Assembly: GCF_000019965.1 (NCBI RefSeq)
Contig: NC_010571.1
Span: 4,535,001 to 4,599,000 of the forward strand
Length of the DNA: 64,000 nucleotides
Direction of reading: 5' to 3'
Source of the DNA: Opitutus terrae PB90-1
GTDB taxonomy: Bacteria > Verrucomicrobiota > Verrucomicrobiia > Opitutales > Opitutaceae
The notes beneath the pieces were generated by a model. That model worked only from the letters and a program-made list of their open reading frames with translations, was not told where the DNA came from and ran no database searches. A program made the translations under genes and the position numbers. Shown in pieces: positions 1 through 8,738 of the stretch (positions are counted from its first letter, which is position 1; each line of letters opens with the position of its first letter).

Positions 1-1
1 C

Positions 2-784
2 TGCAACACCAGCGTGGTCTGCACCAGCGCCACGCTCGCGATGGGCGGCGAGATCGCCCCGTTCGCCGCGCGGATCGGCGCCGACGACGCGCGCGCCGTC
101 GCGGTGAAATCGCCGTTCGACTTCGAACACCACATGCGCGTGTACGTGGCCACCGACGTCCCGCTGCCGTCGCCGCAGGAGGCACGGCTCGCGCTGGATG
201 CGCTGACCGACTACATCCGCTTCTGCACGGAGCGCGTCCGCGGCGGATCGCTCGTGCTGTTCACCAGCTATGCGGACATGCGGGCGATCGCCACGACCCT
301 CGAGCCGGTCTATCGCGCGGCCGGGCGGCCGTTCATGATGCAAGGGGCGGAGCTCTCGCGCACCGAACTCGCCCAACAGATGCGGCACCTCGGCAACGCG
401 GTGCTGTTTGGCACCGACAGCTTTTGGACCGGCGTCGACGTGCCGGGCGACGCGCTCGCGCAAGTGATCATCACCCGGCTGCCCTTCGATCCGCCGACGC
501 ACCCGATCACCGAGGCGCGGTGCGACCACATCCGCGACCGCGGCGGGAATCCGTTCAACGAACTCACGCTGCCCGACGCGTTGATCAAATTCCGCCAAGG
601 CGTGGGCCGGCTGATCCGCACGGCCACCGATCGCGGACTGATCACGATCCTCGACTCGCGCGTGCTGGCGAAGAGTTACGGCCGGCTCTTCGTCGAGTGC
701 CTGCCCAATCCAAATTTTATGCGTTTGAGCCGTCGCGATCGCGAGGAACGATTTCTGCCTTTCGCGAGTCCGCCGGCGCGCTAA
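2..784 (+). CDS. DinG-family ATP-dependent helicase, C-terminal part (5' end outside window)
   Basis: Partial gene: the frame is open from the first bases and ends with TAA at 782-784. The visible ~260 residues match the C-terminal helicase domain of the DinG/XPD (superfamily 2, DEAD_2/HELICc_2) family. The segment SFWTGVDVPG looks like motif V and QGVGRLIR like motif VI, whose arginines contact ATP. The stretch LPFDPPTHP is typical of bacterial DinG-like proteins. Such enzymes unwind DNA 5'-3' and act on R-loops and other repair intermediates. The N-terminal Walker A and Fe-S region lies outside the window, so the exact subfamily cannot be fixed. The PP2C gene starts 11 bases after the stop, so the two are probably co-transcribed. 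Confidence 0.85.
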   Translation, partial: CNTSVVCTSATLAMGGEIAPFAARIGADDARAVAVKSPFDFEHHMRVYVATDVPLPSPQEARLALDALTDYIRFCTERVRGGSLVLFTSYADMRAIATTLEPVYRAAGRPFMMQGAELSRTELAQQMRHLGNAVLFGTDSFWTGVDVPGDALAQVIITRLPFDPPTHPITEARCDHIRDRGGNPFNELTLPDALIKFRQGVGRLIRTATDRGLITILDSRVLAKSYGRLFVECLPNPNFMRLSRRDREERFLPFASPPAR

Positions 785-795
785 GCTGTCCGGCC

Positions 796-1518
796 ATGAC
801 GCTTCTCCGCTCCGCCGCGCTTTCCGATATCGGCCGCGTGCGCCGTCAGAACGAAGACCGGCTCGTCAACGATCCGGAAGCGCTGCTGTTCGGCGTGGCC
901 GATGGCGTCGGCGGATTGCCGGGCGGCGCGGAAGCGGCGCAGCGCACAATCGAGCAGATCGTCAGCAGCATTCGCGGGATCTCCGGCGCCGGCGTGCCCG
1001 ATCTCGCGGCGATCGTGCAGCACGCGAATTTTCAGGTGCGCGCCTTTGGGCTCGCGCTCAGCCCGAGCACCGGCATCGGCTCCACGCTCACGTTTGGCCT
1101 GATCCGCCACCAGGTGCTGCACATCGCACACGTCGGCGATTCGCGTTGCTACGGCTGGCGACCAAACGAGTTCGTCCAGCTCACGGAGGATCACTCGGTC
1201 GAGAATGAGGCGCGGCTGCGGCGTGCGCGTGGCGAGGTCGTCTATTACCAGGACGTCAATCGCAACGCGCTCACCCGCTGCATGGGGCAGCCCGGCATGC
1301 CCGAGGTCGATCTCATCGAACGCCCGCTGCGCGCCGGCGACCGCTATCTTTTTTGCACCGACGGCGTCACCCGACTCGTCCGCCAGCCGGAACTTGGCGA
1401 ACTCATCGGCGCCGCCGAGGAACCCGAGGCCGCGCTGCGCGAGATCATCGCGCTGGCGATCCGGCGGGGGGGACCCGACAACGCCACGGGCGTGATGCTG
1501 TTCATCGACGAGCCCTGA
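796..1518 (+). CDS. PP2C-family serine/threonine protein phosphatase
   Basis: A 240-residue protein whose size fits a stand-alone bacterial PP2C (PPM) phosphatase. Metal-binding motifs are visible in order: RRQNEDR near residue 15, GVADGVGG near residue 35, HVGDSR near 115, FCTDGV near 190 and GGPDNATG near 225. The conserved aspartates would coordinate two Mn/Mg ions for hydrolysis of phospho-Ser/Thr. I chose ATG 796 because it gives the canonical N-terminus (SDIGRVRRQNED), whereas the longer open frame upstream overlaps the helicase. The next gene begins one base after this stop, which suggests translational coupling. No partner kinase is visible in the window, so the substrate is unknown. 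Confidence 0.9.
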   Translation: MTLLRSAALSDIGRVRRQNEDRLVNDPEALLFGVADGVGGLPGGAEAAQRTIEQIVSSIRGISGAGVPDLAAIVQHANFQVRAFGLALSPSTGIGSTLTFGLIRHQVLHIAHVGDSRCYGWRPNEFVQLTEDHSVENEARLRRARGEVVYYQDVNRNALTRCMGQPGMPEVDLIERPLRAGDRYLFCTDGVTRLVRQPELGELIGAAEEPEAALREIIALAIRRGGPDNATGVMLFIDEP

Positions 1519-1519
1519 G

Positions 1520-1834
1520 ATGTCGCCGCGCGTCGCCCAATTTCAGGCGCTGGTGGATCGCCAGCCCGACAACGAGCTGTTTCGGTTCAGTCTCGCCCAG
1601 GCGTTCGTCGCTGAGCGCCAGGAAGTCGCCGCGCTGCCGCATCTCGATCGGTGCCTTGCCCGCAAGCCGGATTGGATGGTGGTGCGGATCCTGCGCGGCA
1701 AATGCCTGCTGAGCCTCGGTCGGCGCGCCGAAGCGCGTGCCGAGCTCGAAGCGGCGCTGCGGCTCGCGGTCGAACAGCAGCACGAGGAGCCGGAACGCGA
1801 GCTGCGCGCGCTGCTGGCAGATCTCGCGGACTAA
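1520..1834 (+). CDS. Small TPR-repeat protein
   Basis: A 104-residue protein with about two tetratricopeptide-like helical hairpins. The pattern FRFSLAQAFVAERQ...ALPHLDRCLA followed by ILRGKCLLSLGRRAEARAEL fits TPR spacing. There is no signal peptide or membrane segment, so it is probably a cytoplasmic protein-interaction module. It begins one base after the PP2C stop codon and may act with that phosphatase. The specific partner is unknown. Confidence 0.75.
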   Translation: MSPRVAQFQALVDRQPDNELFRFSLAQAFVAERQEVAALPHLDRCLARKPDWMVVRILRGKCLLSLGRRAEARAELEAALRLAVEQQHEEPERELRALLADLAD

Positions 1835-1860
1835 AAAAAGCCAGCTCCGAGGAGCTGGCT
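1833..1860 (-). terminator. Intrinsic terminator of the YugP-like protease gene
   Basis: An inverted repeat (AGCCAGCTCC at 1839-1848 and GGAGCTGGCT at 1851-1860) is flanked on the low-coordinate side by seven A residues. Read on the minus strand this is a strong GC hairpin followed by a T tract, 28 bases past the end of the minus-strand protease gene. The A-tract begins within the stop codon of the convergent TPR gene. Confidence 0.85.
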
Positions 1861-1887
1861 GGTGAGAGGTTGCTGGGGCCGACGCAA

Positions 1888-2592
1888 TTATTCGCGCCGT
1901 GACAGCAGATACAGCAGGTTCAACAGCGCGCCCACGAAGGCGGCGACGTAGGTGAGCGCCGCTGCATTCAGCGTCTCGTTGACCCCCGGCATCTCGTCGC
2001 GATCCAGGATCCCGAGCTCGACCAGCTGCGCCTTGGCGCGACGGCTTGCGTCGAATTCGACCGGCAGCGTGATGAGCTGGAACAGCGAGAGCACCGCGTA
2101 GCAGATGATCGCAATGTCCAGCACGATGCCGGTCAGGCCGCGGACGAAGAAGAAGCTGCCAAGAATCACGAACGGCAGGATCTGCGACACGAACTGTGTC
2201 GCCGGCACGAGCGCCATCCGGAACTTCAGCATCGAGTAACCGATGTTGTGCTGGATCGCGTGGCCGGCTTCGTGCGCCGATACGCCAAGCGCGGCCAGGC
2301 TGGTGCCGCGATAGTTCTCGGACGAAAGCACGAGGCGCTTGTTCGTGGGATCGTAGTGATCGGTCAGGTGCCCGGAAGTCTCGACGATCTCCACGTCGTT
2401 GATGCCGGCGTGGGCCATGACGGCCGCGGCCGCCTCGCGACCGGTGATCCGGCCGCGCGAGCCGATCCGCGCATTCTTGCCATAGGCGCTCGACACGCGG
2501 ATCTGCGCGTAGAGCGCGAAGACGAAGACCGCCACGAACAGCAAGATGAACAATCCCGGCGGCAGATAAACGAAGGCGAGTTGAGCTGTCAT
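1888..2592 (-). CDS. YugP-type membrane zinc metallopeptidase
   Basis: A 234-residue integral membrane protein with the zinc-protease signature HEAGH at residues 107-111 (SAHEAGHAIQHN), as in the YugP / 'neutral zinc metallopeptidase' family (Zn_peptidase_2). An N-terminal membrane segment covers about residues 8-30, and two or three more hydrophobic segments follow the active site (about 125-175 and 205-225). Family members are about 225-235 residues, so this is full length. The substrate is not established for the family. It is transcribed alone and ends at a good intrinsic terminator; the 353-base gap upstream holds a palindromic element. Confidence 0.88.
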   Translation of the reverse strand: MTAQLAFVYLPPGLFILLFVAVFVFALYAQIRVSSAYGKNARIGSRGRITGREAAAAVMAHAGINDVEIVETSGHLTDHYDPTNKRLVLSSENYRGTSLAALGVSAHEAGHAIQHNIGYSMLKFRMALVPATQFVSQILPFVILGSFFFVRGLTGIVLDIAIICYAVLSLFQLITLPVEFDASRRAKAQLVELGILDRDEMPGVNETLNAAALTYVAAFVGALLNLLYLLSRRE

Positions 2593-2945
2593 AGTTGAGT
2601 GAAGAGTGAGAGTGAGTTTGCGACGGACACCAACTTAATCAACCCACAGGTATTTCCAGCGGAATCCGCCGCGATGGAAACGAGTGCCGGGCGTTCCACT
2701 CACCCGCCGCGGCAGGCGTTCGCTGCCGGACCCGCAGAAGGAGGCGGATAGATTGGCCCGCGGAGGGACGCGAATGAGCGCGAATCGCTGAGTAACGGAA
2801 AGACGATCCGGGCTAGCCCGGGAAATTTCATGAACAGGAGTGAAGCTCAGTCCGGAATTTCCGTCCGCCTGCGGCGGAGCGACCTTGTCGCGGCTCGCCC
2901 CGACAGAGTCGGCCCGGAGGGCGGATATTTCATGAAATATCCGGG
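2593..2945. other. Intergenic gap with palindromic element
   Basis: A 353-base gap between the YugP-like gene (start at 2592) and the tamA stop (2946). I see no credible coding frame in it. Its tamA-proximal third is the inverted-repeat element described separately at 2814-2949. The protease promoter presumably lies in 2593-2800, but no clear -35/-10 pair is visible. Confidence 0.6.
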
Positions 2946-2949
2946 CTAG
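2814..2949. repeat. REP/MITE-like element with terminal inverted repeats
   Basis: A roughly 136-base unit. Its left end reads TAGCCCGGGAAATTTCATGA from 2814. Its right end reads, as reverse complement, TAGCCCGGATATTTCATGAA from 2949, so the ends form an imperfect ~20-base terminal inverted repeat. The right end also contains a perfect 22-base palindrome at 2922-2943, and the left end adjoins a 14-base palindrome at 2808-2821. The interior has further small dyads. The element overlaps the last four bases of tamA, so it supplies the tamA stop region. Confidence 0.65.
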
Positions 2950-5063
2950 AACGGGAACCCGACCGAGAACAGCAGCGTGCCGCCGGGATCGCGCGGCCGG
3001 GGATCGAGGTTGCGGCCATACTCCATCCGCAACGGGCCGATGAGCGTCTGGTAGCGGACGCCCACGCCGACGGCGAAGAGCTGTTCGGCGAACGGATAGT
3101 CGGCCAGCCGAACGGCCATCCCGAGCGCGTCGCCAAAAACCACCAACGACCATTTGGCCGTCAGTGCCTGCTCGATCTCCGCATTCAGCAACAGATAGGT
3201 TTTGGCGCCGATGAACCGCCCGTCCGCGCCGCGCGGAGCCGCCTCGCCTTCGCGAAAGCCGCGGATGCTGTTGTCGCCGCCGGGAAAGAACCGCTTGTTC
3301 ACCGGCAGGTCCGAATCGTTGTTCTGCGACCCGAACGTCGTGATGGCGCCGTGATTCAGCCCCAGGTGCACCCAGCGGCCGCGGCCCCACGGACGGTGCC
3401 ACGATCCGCCGAACTCCAGCCGCTGGTAATCCACCGTGCCGCCGAGATAGTGGCTCGCTGTTTCCGTTTGCACAAACCAGCGATACCCGCGCCGCGGTCG
3501 CAACGGATTGTCGCGCCGGTCGCGCACCAGATTGAGTTCCACGCTCGCCGCCGTCACCTGCTGCTCGTCCGCCGTGCGCGTGGCCAGGTTGTTGTCCTGA
3601 TTACGCAGCGATTGGAACGTGTAGCCGAGCGTCGCGTTGGCGCCCAGCCAGCGCACCGGTGCCGCGACGGAAAAGTTCGCGCCGTATTCCTGCCGCAGAA
3701 ACGAGGTCTCCTGCCGCTGAAGTCCGAACACGCGGCCGGTGCCGTCGAGCGATTCGCCGAACAGCTCGGGCACGGTGTAGCTGTACTCGCCGCGGCTGCT
3801 CTTCATCGACTGCACCAGCAGCAACCGGCTCTGGTGCGCGCGGCCGAACAGGTTGAACTGCCGCAACTCGATCCCGCCGCGCAGTTGTTCGTAGCTGCCG
3901 TAGCCGAGGAGCAGACTCGCCTCGAGCTCGCGTCCCTCCTGCACGCGGAAAACCGGATCGCGCACCGGACCCTCACTCGGCTCATACCGCACGTCCACGC
4001 GGTCGAAGACGCCGAGCCGCCCCAACCGGAACCGCGCCTGATCGAGCGCCAGCGGGTTGAGCGGTTCGCCGGGCGTCGCCCGCACGCGGCGCTCCACGAC
4101 GGCCGGCACCGTTTTTTGCAGGCCTTCGAAACGCACGTGTCCGATCGTGACGCGCGCGCCGGGTGCGATCGTCGCGATCACCGTCACCGGCTTCACGCCC
4201 TCCGCGGCCGGCCGCGCGTCGCGGCGCATTTGGACGCGCACGTCAGGATAACCGCGTTGGTAGAAATGATTCCGAATCGCCTCGGCGATATCCTGCTCGA
4301 GGTAGTGCGTCCACGGGTGCTGCTCGAACCGCTCCAGCGACAGCGTTGTCAACTCGTCGGCCGCGCCGGCGGTCTGCACGTCGCGTACTTCCCACCGCGC
4401 GCCTTCGTCCACGATCACCGTCACGTCGACGTCGCCCGTTTGGTCATCGATGCGCAGGTCGTCGGTGCGCACGGTGGCGTCGGCATAGCCGAGTCGCCGC
4501 AGTTCGTTTTGCAGCCCTTCGACCGAGCGGCGCAAGCGCGCCGGCGAATAGACCTGGGCCGCGCCGCCGCGGATGAGCACGCGCTCTCCGAGGAAGAACT
4601 CCCGCGCAGCTTCGTCCGGCACCGCGTGCAGGCCTTGGAAGCGCACCTCGTCGAACCGGTACCGGCGGCCGCGCTTCACGTCCAAGTTCAATTCGGTCGC
4701 GCGCACCGATCGCGGCAGGGAGGACTGCAGCGTCGCGTCGAACGGGTGCGTTTCCGCCCTGCCCTCCGGAGTGGTGATGCGCGCCTGGATCTCGGGGTGC
4801 AGGAACCCCTGTTCGACCAGCGCGGACATGAGCAGAAATTCGGCGTCCTCGATCGCGCCCGCGTCGAGCGTCGCCCCTCGTTCGGCCCCCAGCAGGCGTT
4901 CGAGCGCGCGCCGCTGCTCGCGGTTGCGCAGCCAGCCGAGGCCGTTGACCTCGATCTTCGCCGGTTCCTGCGACCGTTCCGCGGCCAGGATCGGCGCCAA
5001 TCCAGGCAACAACCCCGCGCAAAGCGCGACGCAGAGCACCCGCCAGAGCCGGCTATTTCTCAT
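2946..5063 (-). CDS. tamA: TamA-like outer-membrane Omp85 protein (POTRA + beta-barrel)
   Basis: A 705-residue protein with a signal peptide (about 1-28), a series of POTRA-like modules (about 35-345, e.g. the VRFQGLHAVP and VRFEGLQK segments), and a C-terminal Omp85/surface-antigen barrel (about 370-705). It ends LLFSVGFPF, and the terminal Phe is typical for recognition by the BAM machinery. The late barrel motif GGDNSIRGF matches the conserved RGF/Y loop of Omp85 proteins. Its ATG overlaps the 3' end of tamB by 11 bases, which supports TamA (translocation and assembly module) rather than BamA. TamA/TamB spans the envelope and acts in outer-membrane protein insertion and lipid transport. 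Confidence 0.85.
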   Translation of the reverse strand: MRNSRLWRVLCVALCAGLLPGLAPILAAERSQEPAKIEVNGLGWLRNREQRRALERLLGAERGATLDAGAIEDAEFLLMSALVEQGFLHPEIQARITTPEGRAETHPFDATLQSSLPRSVRATELNLDVKRGRRYRFDEVRFQGLHAVPDEAAREFFLGERVLIRGGAAQVYSPARLRRSVEGLQNELRRLGYADATVRTDDLRIDDQTGDVDVTVIVDEGARWEVRDVQTAGAADELTTLSLERFEQHPWTHYLEQDIAEAIRNHFYQRGYPDVRVQMRRDARPAAEGVKPVTVIATIAPGARVTIGHVRFEGLQKTVPAVVERRVRATPGEPLNPLALDQARFRLGRLGVFDRVDVRYEPSEGPVRDPVFRVQEGRELEASLLLGYGSYEQLRGGIELRQFNLFGRAHQSRLLLVQSMKSSRGEYSYTVPELFGESLDGTGRVFGLQRQETSFLRQEYGANFSVAAPVRWLGANATLGYTFQSLRNQDNNLATRTADEQQVTAASVELNLVRDRRDNPLRPRRGYRWFVQTETASHYLGGTVDYQRLEFGGSWHRPWGRGRWVHLGLNHGAITTFGSQNNDSDLPVNKRFFPGGDNSIRGFREGEAAPRGADGRFIGAKTYLLLNAEIEQALTAKWSLVVFGDALGMAVRLADYPFAEQLFAVGVGVRYQTLIGPLRMEYGRNLDPRPRDPGGTLLFSVGFPF

Positions 5064-8000
5064 CCGTCTCCTCGCCTCCCTTCTGATAAAAGCGCCATTT
5101 GATTCCGCCGTAGTAGTCGTCGAACTCGTCGTACTCGCCCGTGAGCGACCAGCGCGGGTTCAACCGGTACTCGATGTTGTAGGTTTCCCGACCCTGTTCG
5201 GACACGTTTTCACCGCTGGTGATCGTGAGCCGCTCCACGCCCTCCGGATCGCCGCTCAAACTGCCCAGCAGGCTCTGGCCGAAGAACGCGCCAAAGCGCG
5301 CGGCCCGCTGCCGGTCGGTCGTGGCGACTTCATTGTTGGGCGGCTGTCCCGCCATCACGAGCAGCAGCACCTGCTCGGACTCGAGCGGCGGACTCGACGA
5401 GAACGTCAGGTTCGGCGAGGTCACCGGCCCGGTGATTTCCATCCGCAGATCGTAGCCGTAGCGGCGGGTCGCAGCGGTCACCCAGATCTGTGGCTGCAAC
5501 TGCTCGGCCGTGAGCCGCACCTGGCCTTGCCGCACGTCGAAACTGGCGAAGGGCAGCCGGATCGCGCCTTCATCGATCAGCGCTTCGCCCGTGGCGCGTG
5601 GTTCACCCAGCGTGCCGCCCAGCTGGAAACGCGCCGTGGCCGTGCCGTTGAACACCGGCGTGCGCAGGCGCAGAAACCGCTCGCCCTCGACCCGCACGCT
5701 CAGCCGCCACGCGTTGAGCGGCGGCGTCTCGATCGCGAAATAAGGCGGCCGGCCGCCGGCGGATTTGGTGCCGCTCGGAATGAGCGCCCGCACGTCGGAC
5801 AGAAACAGGCTGTCGCGCAGCCGCACGGTTCCGCCGATCTGCGGCGGACCGCTCGGGGGCGTGGTGAGCGTGAGGTCCAAATCGCCGCGCACGAGCAACC
5901 CGGCTTGGCGCACGAAGGGCAGGTTTTCGCCGCGCAGCGAAAAATCGAATTGCGGCGGTCCGCGTGGCGGCAGTTCAGCGCGACCGCGCAGCGTCACCAA
6001 CTGGCCGCCAATTCGGCCGGTGACGTTTTCCACCACGGCGCTCCGGCCCTCGAGCCGCACGTCGGCGTTGATTTCCTGCACGACCCCCAATGGCCCGAGC
6101 GGGCGCAGCATCGCGTCGCGCAGGCGGACGAAACCGCGGAGCCCCTGCGTTCCGTTCAGCGTCACCTCGAGGCTGGCGCGACCTTTCGGGGCGAGGTAGG
6201 TCGGAAAATACTGCGCGGCCACGGCGACATCCGCATCGGGGATCGAGAGGCGGAATTCTCCGCGTTGCATGAATCGCGCGGGCTCACGCACGAGTTCGCG
6301 CCAATCCGCCGCCTCGAACGGCAGCCAGCCCTGCGCCTGCACCGCCTGGTCCTCGACGGCCAGCTGCAATCGGTCCAGCCGCACGCCATGTTCCTCGCCC
6401 GTCAGATGGAAATCCACGCCTTCGATCTTGGGCCAGCGCCACGGGAAGCGGCCCGCGATCGGCGCGAGTCGCTGCGCCCGGAATCGCACTTCACCGCGTG
6501 GCTGCGCGAACGAGCCGCTCAGCTGAGCCCGTGCCTCCGGCTCGATAATCTGCACGCCGATCAATTGGGCCAGCTGTTCCCACAATCGAGGGTTGGGCGT
6601 GGTCATCGCGTTCACGGTAAATGCCGCGTCGGTGTCCACCTTCACCAGCGGTTGGGCCGCCGGCTGCACTACCACCGGCAGCCGCGCACTGACATTCACG
6701 ATCTCGGATTCGCCTTCGCCGATGCGCAGTGAGGTCACCTCGAGCTTTTCTTCGTCGCCCTGCAGTCGCGCGGAGATCTGGGCCGAGCGCCCCTCGCCCA
6801 GCGGCAGCGTCACGGCGCCGGCCGCGGCAAATTCCGCCGGACCGTCCTTCCAGCGCGCGCTCACTTCGAGTCCGTCCACCGTCCAGTCCGGTGCAGGAAG
6901 GTCCACCAGGTCACGCAGCCACTGCGACTTCAACCCGCGCAGCGACGCGGCCAGCTGACCTGCCGAATCCCCGCGCGTGAATTCCGCTTTCACGGCCGCG
7001 GCCGGACCGGTCCATTGGAAAGGTTCGAGCCGCAGGATCGGCCGCCACGTAAACACCGCGGGGTGAGCCAACGAAAGTCGTTCCTCCGAACCTTCGCGCC
7101 ACCGCAGCTCCGACAAGCGCACCTGCTGCAGATCCGCCGAACCCCCGGCCGAGATCGTTGTGGTCCCGGCCTGCGCCTCCGCCGTGAACGCCTCGAGCTG
7201 TTCACCGCGACCTTGCCAACGCAGTTCGGCGCGGAGCGGCCGAAGCTTGGACGCGCGGAGCCCGGTGATGGTGGCGTGACCTTCGTGCGTCAGGTCACGC
7301 GCCGGTCCGGCCGCGTGCACGTCGAGGTCCAAGGTATCGAACACAAGATGCTCCGGCTGCCAGCGACCGAGCGACTCGCGGGAAATCCGTCCGGACGCGC
7401 TCGCGTCCTTCAGTTCACGCGCACGGAAATTCCAGCCGCCGCGCCCGCGCAGCTCGTCGCCGTTCGCCGCCACGGCGTGGGCTTCGGCGATTTCCAGCTC
7501 GGGCCAGGTCATCTGTCCGCGGGCGGCGAACCCGCGCCAGGTCGTACCACCGATCGCGAGATCCTCCCCCTGGCCGGCGAATTCGATCCGCGCGAACCCC
7601 GCGTCATCCGGTCGGACGCTGCCTTCACCGGTCACGTGGCCGCGCCCTTCGAACCACGGCAGGTTCTCCAATTTGAGGGCAAACGAGAACGCTGATCCCT
7701 CGGTATGCAGCCGGCCATCGCGACCGATCGCGACGGGCGCGCGAAGCTGCGCCTGGGCACCGGGCAGGGAGACCTGAAGCGTCTCGGCGACGAACTCGCG
7801 GGTGTTCCCATGCCCGCGCGCCTCGATCGCCAACGGCGGCGCGGGCGACTTGGTGCGCGGCTCACTCCGGAAGGCCACGTTCGCGACCCATTGTCCGCCG
7901 CCCCACTCCACGCGCGCATCGCCGCTCACCCGATCGTAATGCTGACCGAGCCGGATTTTCTCAGCGGGCAGGTTCCAGTTCTCCGCAACGAGCCGCGCCT

Positions 8001-8700
8001 TTTCCGGCGCCCAGCCGGTCGCAGGAAACTGAACGCTGATCGGCGCGCGTTGATCGAGCCACGTCACGTCGCCCTCGAGCGTCGCCCCGACGCTCTGCAT
8101 GGTCGCGGTGGCGCCGAGCTGCTCCGCCCGCGCCACCGCGCGCCAAGGTTGCGCCGCCGGCACGGCAACGTCGACCGCCGCGTGCAACGCGCGATATCCA
8201 ACATCCGGGCACGCCAGGGTCCGCCCTTGCCACACCACCGGGCCAAACGTCAGCGCGCCGTTTGGCCATTCGACGCGGCCCGCTCCGGTCTGCGCGTCCG
8301 GCAGCCACGTGGAAAGTCCCTCCGCCACCCGCTCCAGCCGCGCCCGCAGCGGGACCCAACCGCGCGGAGTCGTGGAGGGCGACGTGGAGCGTCGCTCCGT
8401 CACTTTCACGGACCAGTCGCCGGCGCGCACCGGACCGATGCCTCCAGTCATCCGCCGCCAAAGCCAGAGAACCGGCGTGTCCGCTTCGACGCGGCTCACG
8501 TGCACCTCGACCGGCGCGCGAGCAAAGGTCGCCTGCTCCAGCCGGAACCGGCTGTAGCCGATCCGCTCGTAGCGTTCAACCTGGAGACCGAAGCGCGGTC
8601 CGATTCCCGCGAGCGCCACTCCGAGCCACCAAGGCACGGTCAGCACCACGGCGATCACCACCGCCGCCACGCTCCCGATGATGATCGCGAGAAGTCGCAT
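5053..8700 (-). CDS. tamB: TamB-like translocation/assembly module protein
   Basis: A 1215-residue protein with one N-terminal membrane anchor (about 5-30) and a very long beta-rich periplasmic region typical of AsmA/TamB 'bridge' proteins. It ends in the conserved TamB C-terminal domain (DUF490): segments such as GYDLRMEITGPVTSPN and SEQVLLLVMAG near residues 1075-1120 are characteristic. In the known family the protein forms a hydrophobic groove between the membranes and docks on TamA. The downstream tamA overlaps it by 11 bases, so the pair is one operon. The ATG at 8700 directly precedes the hydrophobic anchor. Confidence 0.88.
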   Translation of the reverse strand: MRLLAIIIGSVAAVVIAVVLTVPWWLGVALAGIGPRFGLQVERYERIGYSRFRLEQATFARAPVEVHVSRVEADTPVLWLWRRMTGGIGPVRAGDWSVKVTERRSTSPSTTPRGWVPLRARLERVAEGLSTWLPDAQTGAGRVEWPNGALTFGPVVWQGRTLACPDVGYRALHAAVDVAVPAAQPWRAVARAEQLGATATMQSVGATLEGDVTWLDQRAPISVQFPATGWAPEKARLVAENWNLPAEKIRLGQHYDRVSGDARVEWGGGQWVANVAFRSEPRTKSPAPPLAIEARGHGNTREFVAETLQVSLPGAQAQLRAPVAIGRDGRLHTEGSAFSFALKLENLPWFEGRGHVTGEGSVRPDDAGFARIEFAGQGEDLAIGGTTWRGFAARGQMTWPELEIAEAHAVAANGDELRGRGGWNFRARELKDASASGRISRESLGRWQPEHLVFDTLDLDVHAAGPARDLTHEGHATITGLRASKLRPLRAELRWQGRGEQLEAFTAEAQAGTTTISAGGSADLQQVRLSELRWREGSEERLSLAHPAVFTWRPILRLEPFQWTGPAAAVKAEFTRGDSAGQLAASLRGLKSQWLRDLVDLPAPDWTVDGLEVSARWKDGPAEFAAAGAVTLPLGEGRSAQISARLQGDEEKLEVTSLRIGEGESEIVNVSARLPVVVQPAAQPLVKVDTDAAFTVNAMTTPNPRLWEQLAQLIGVQIIEPEARAQLSGSFAQPRGEVRFRAQRLAPIAGRFPWRWPKIEGVDFHLTGEEHGVRLDRLQLAVEDQAVQAQGWLPFEAADWRELVREPARFMQRGEFRLSIPDADVAVAAQYFPTYLAPKGRASLEVTLNGTQGLRGFVRLRDAMLRPLGPLGVVQEINADVRLEGRSAVVENVTGRIGGQLVTLRGRAELPPRGPPQFDFSLRGENLPFVRQAGLLVRGDLDLTLTTPPSGPPQIGGTVRLRDSLFLSDVRALIPSGTKSAGGRPPYFAIETPPLNAWRLSVRVEGERFLRLRTPVFNGTATARFQLGGTLGEPRATGEALIDEGAIRLPFASFDVRQGQVRLTAEQLQPQIWVTAATRRYGYDLRMEITGPVTSPNLTFSSSPPLESEQVLLLVMAGQPPNNEVATTDRQRAARFGAFFGQSLLGSLSGDPEGVERLTITSGENVSEQGRETYNIEYRLNPRWSLTGEYDEFDDYYGGIKWRFYQKGGEETDEK

Positions 8701-8738
8701 GAGGAAAAGACATGCGCACCTCCCGCGCCACCGGCCGG

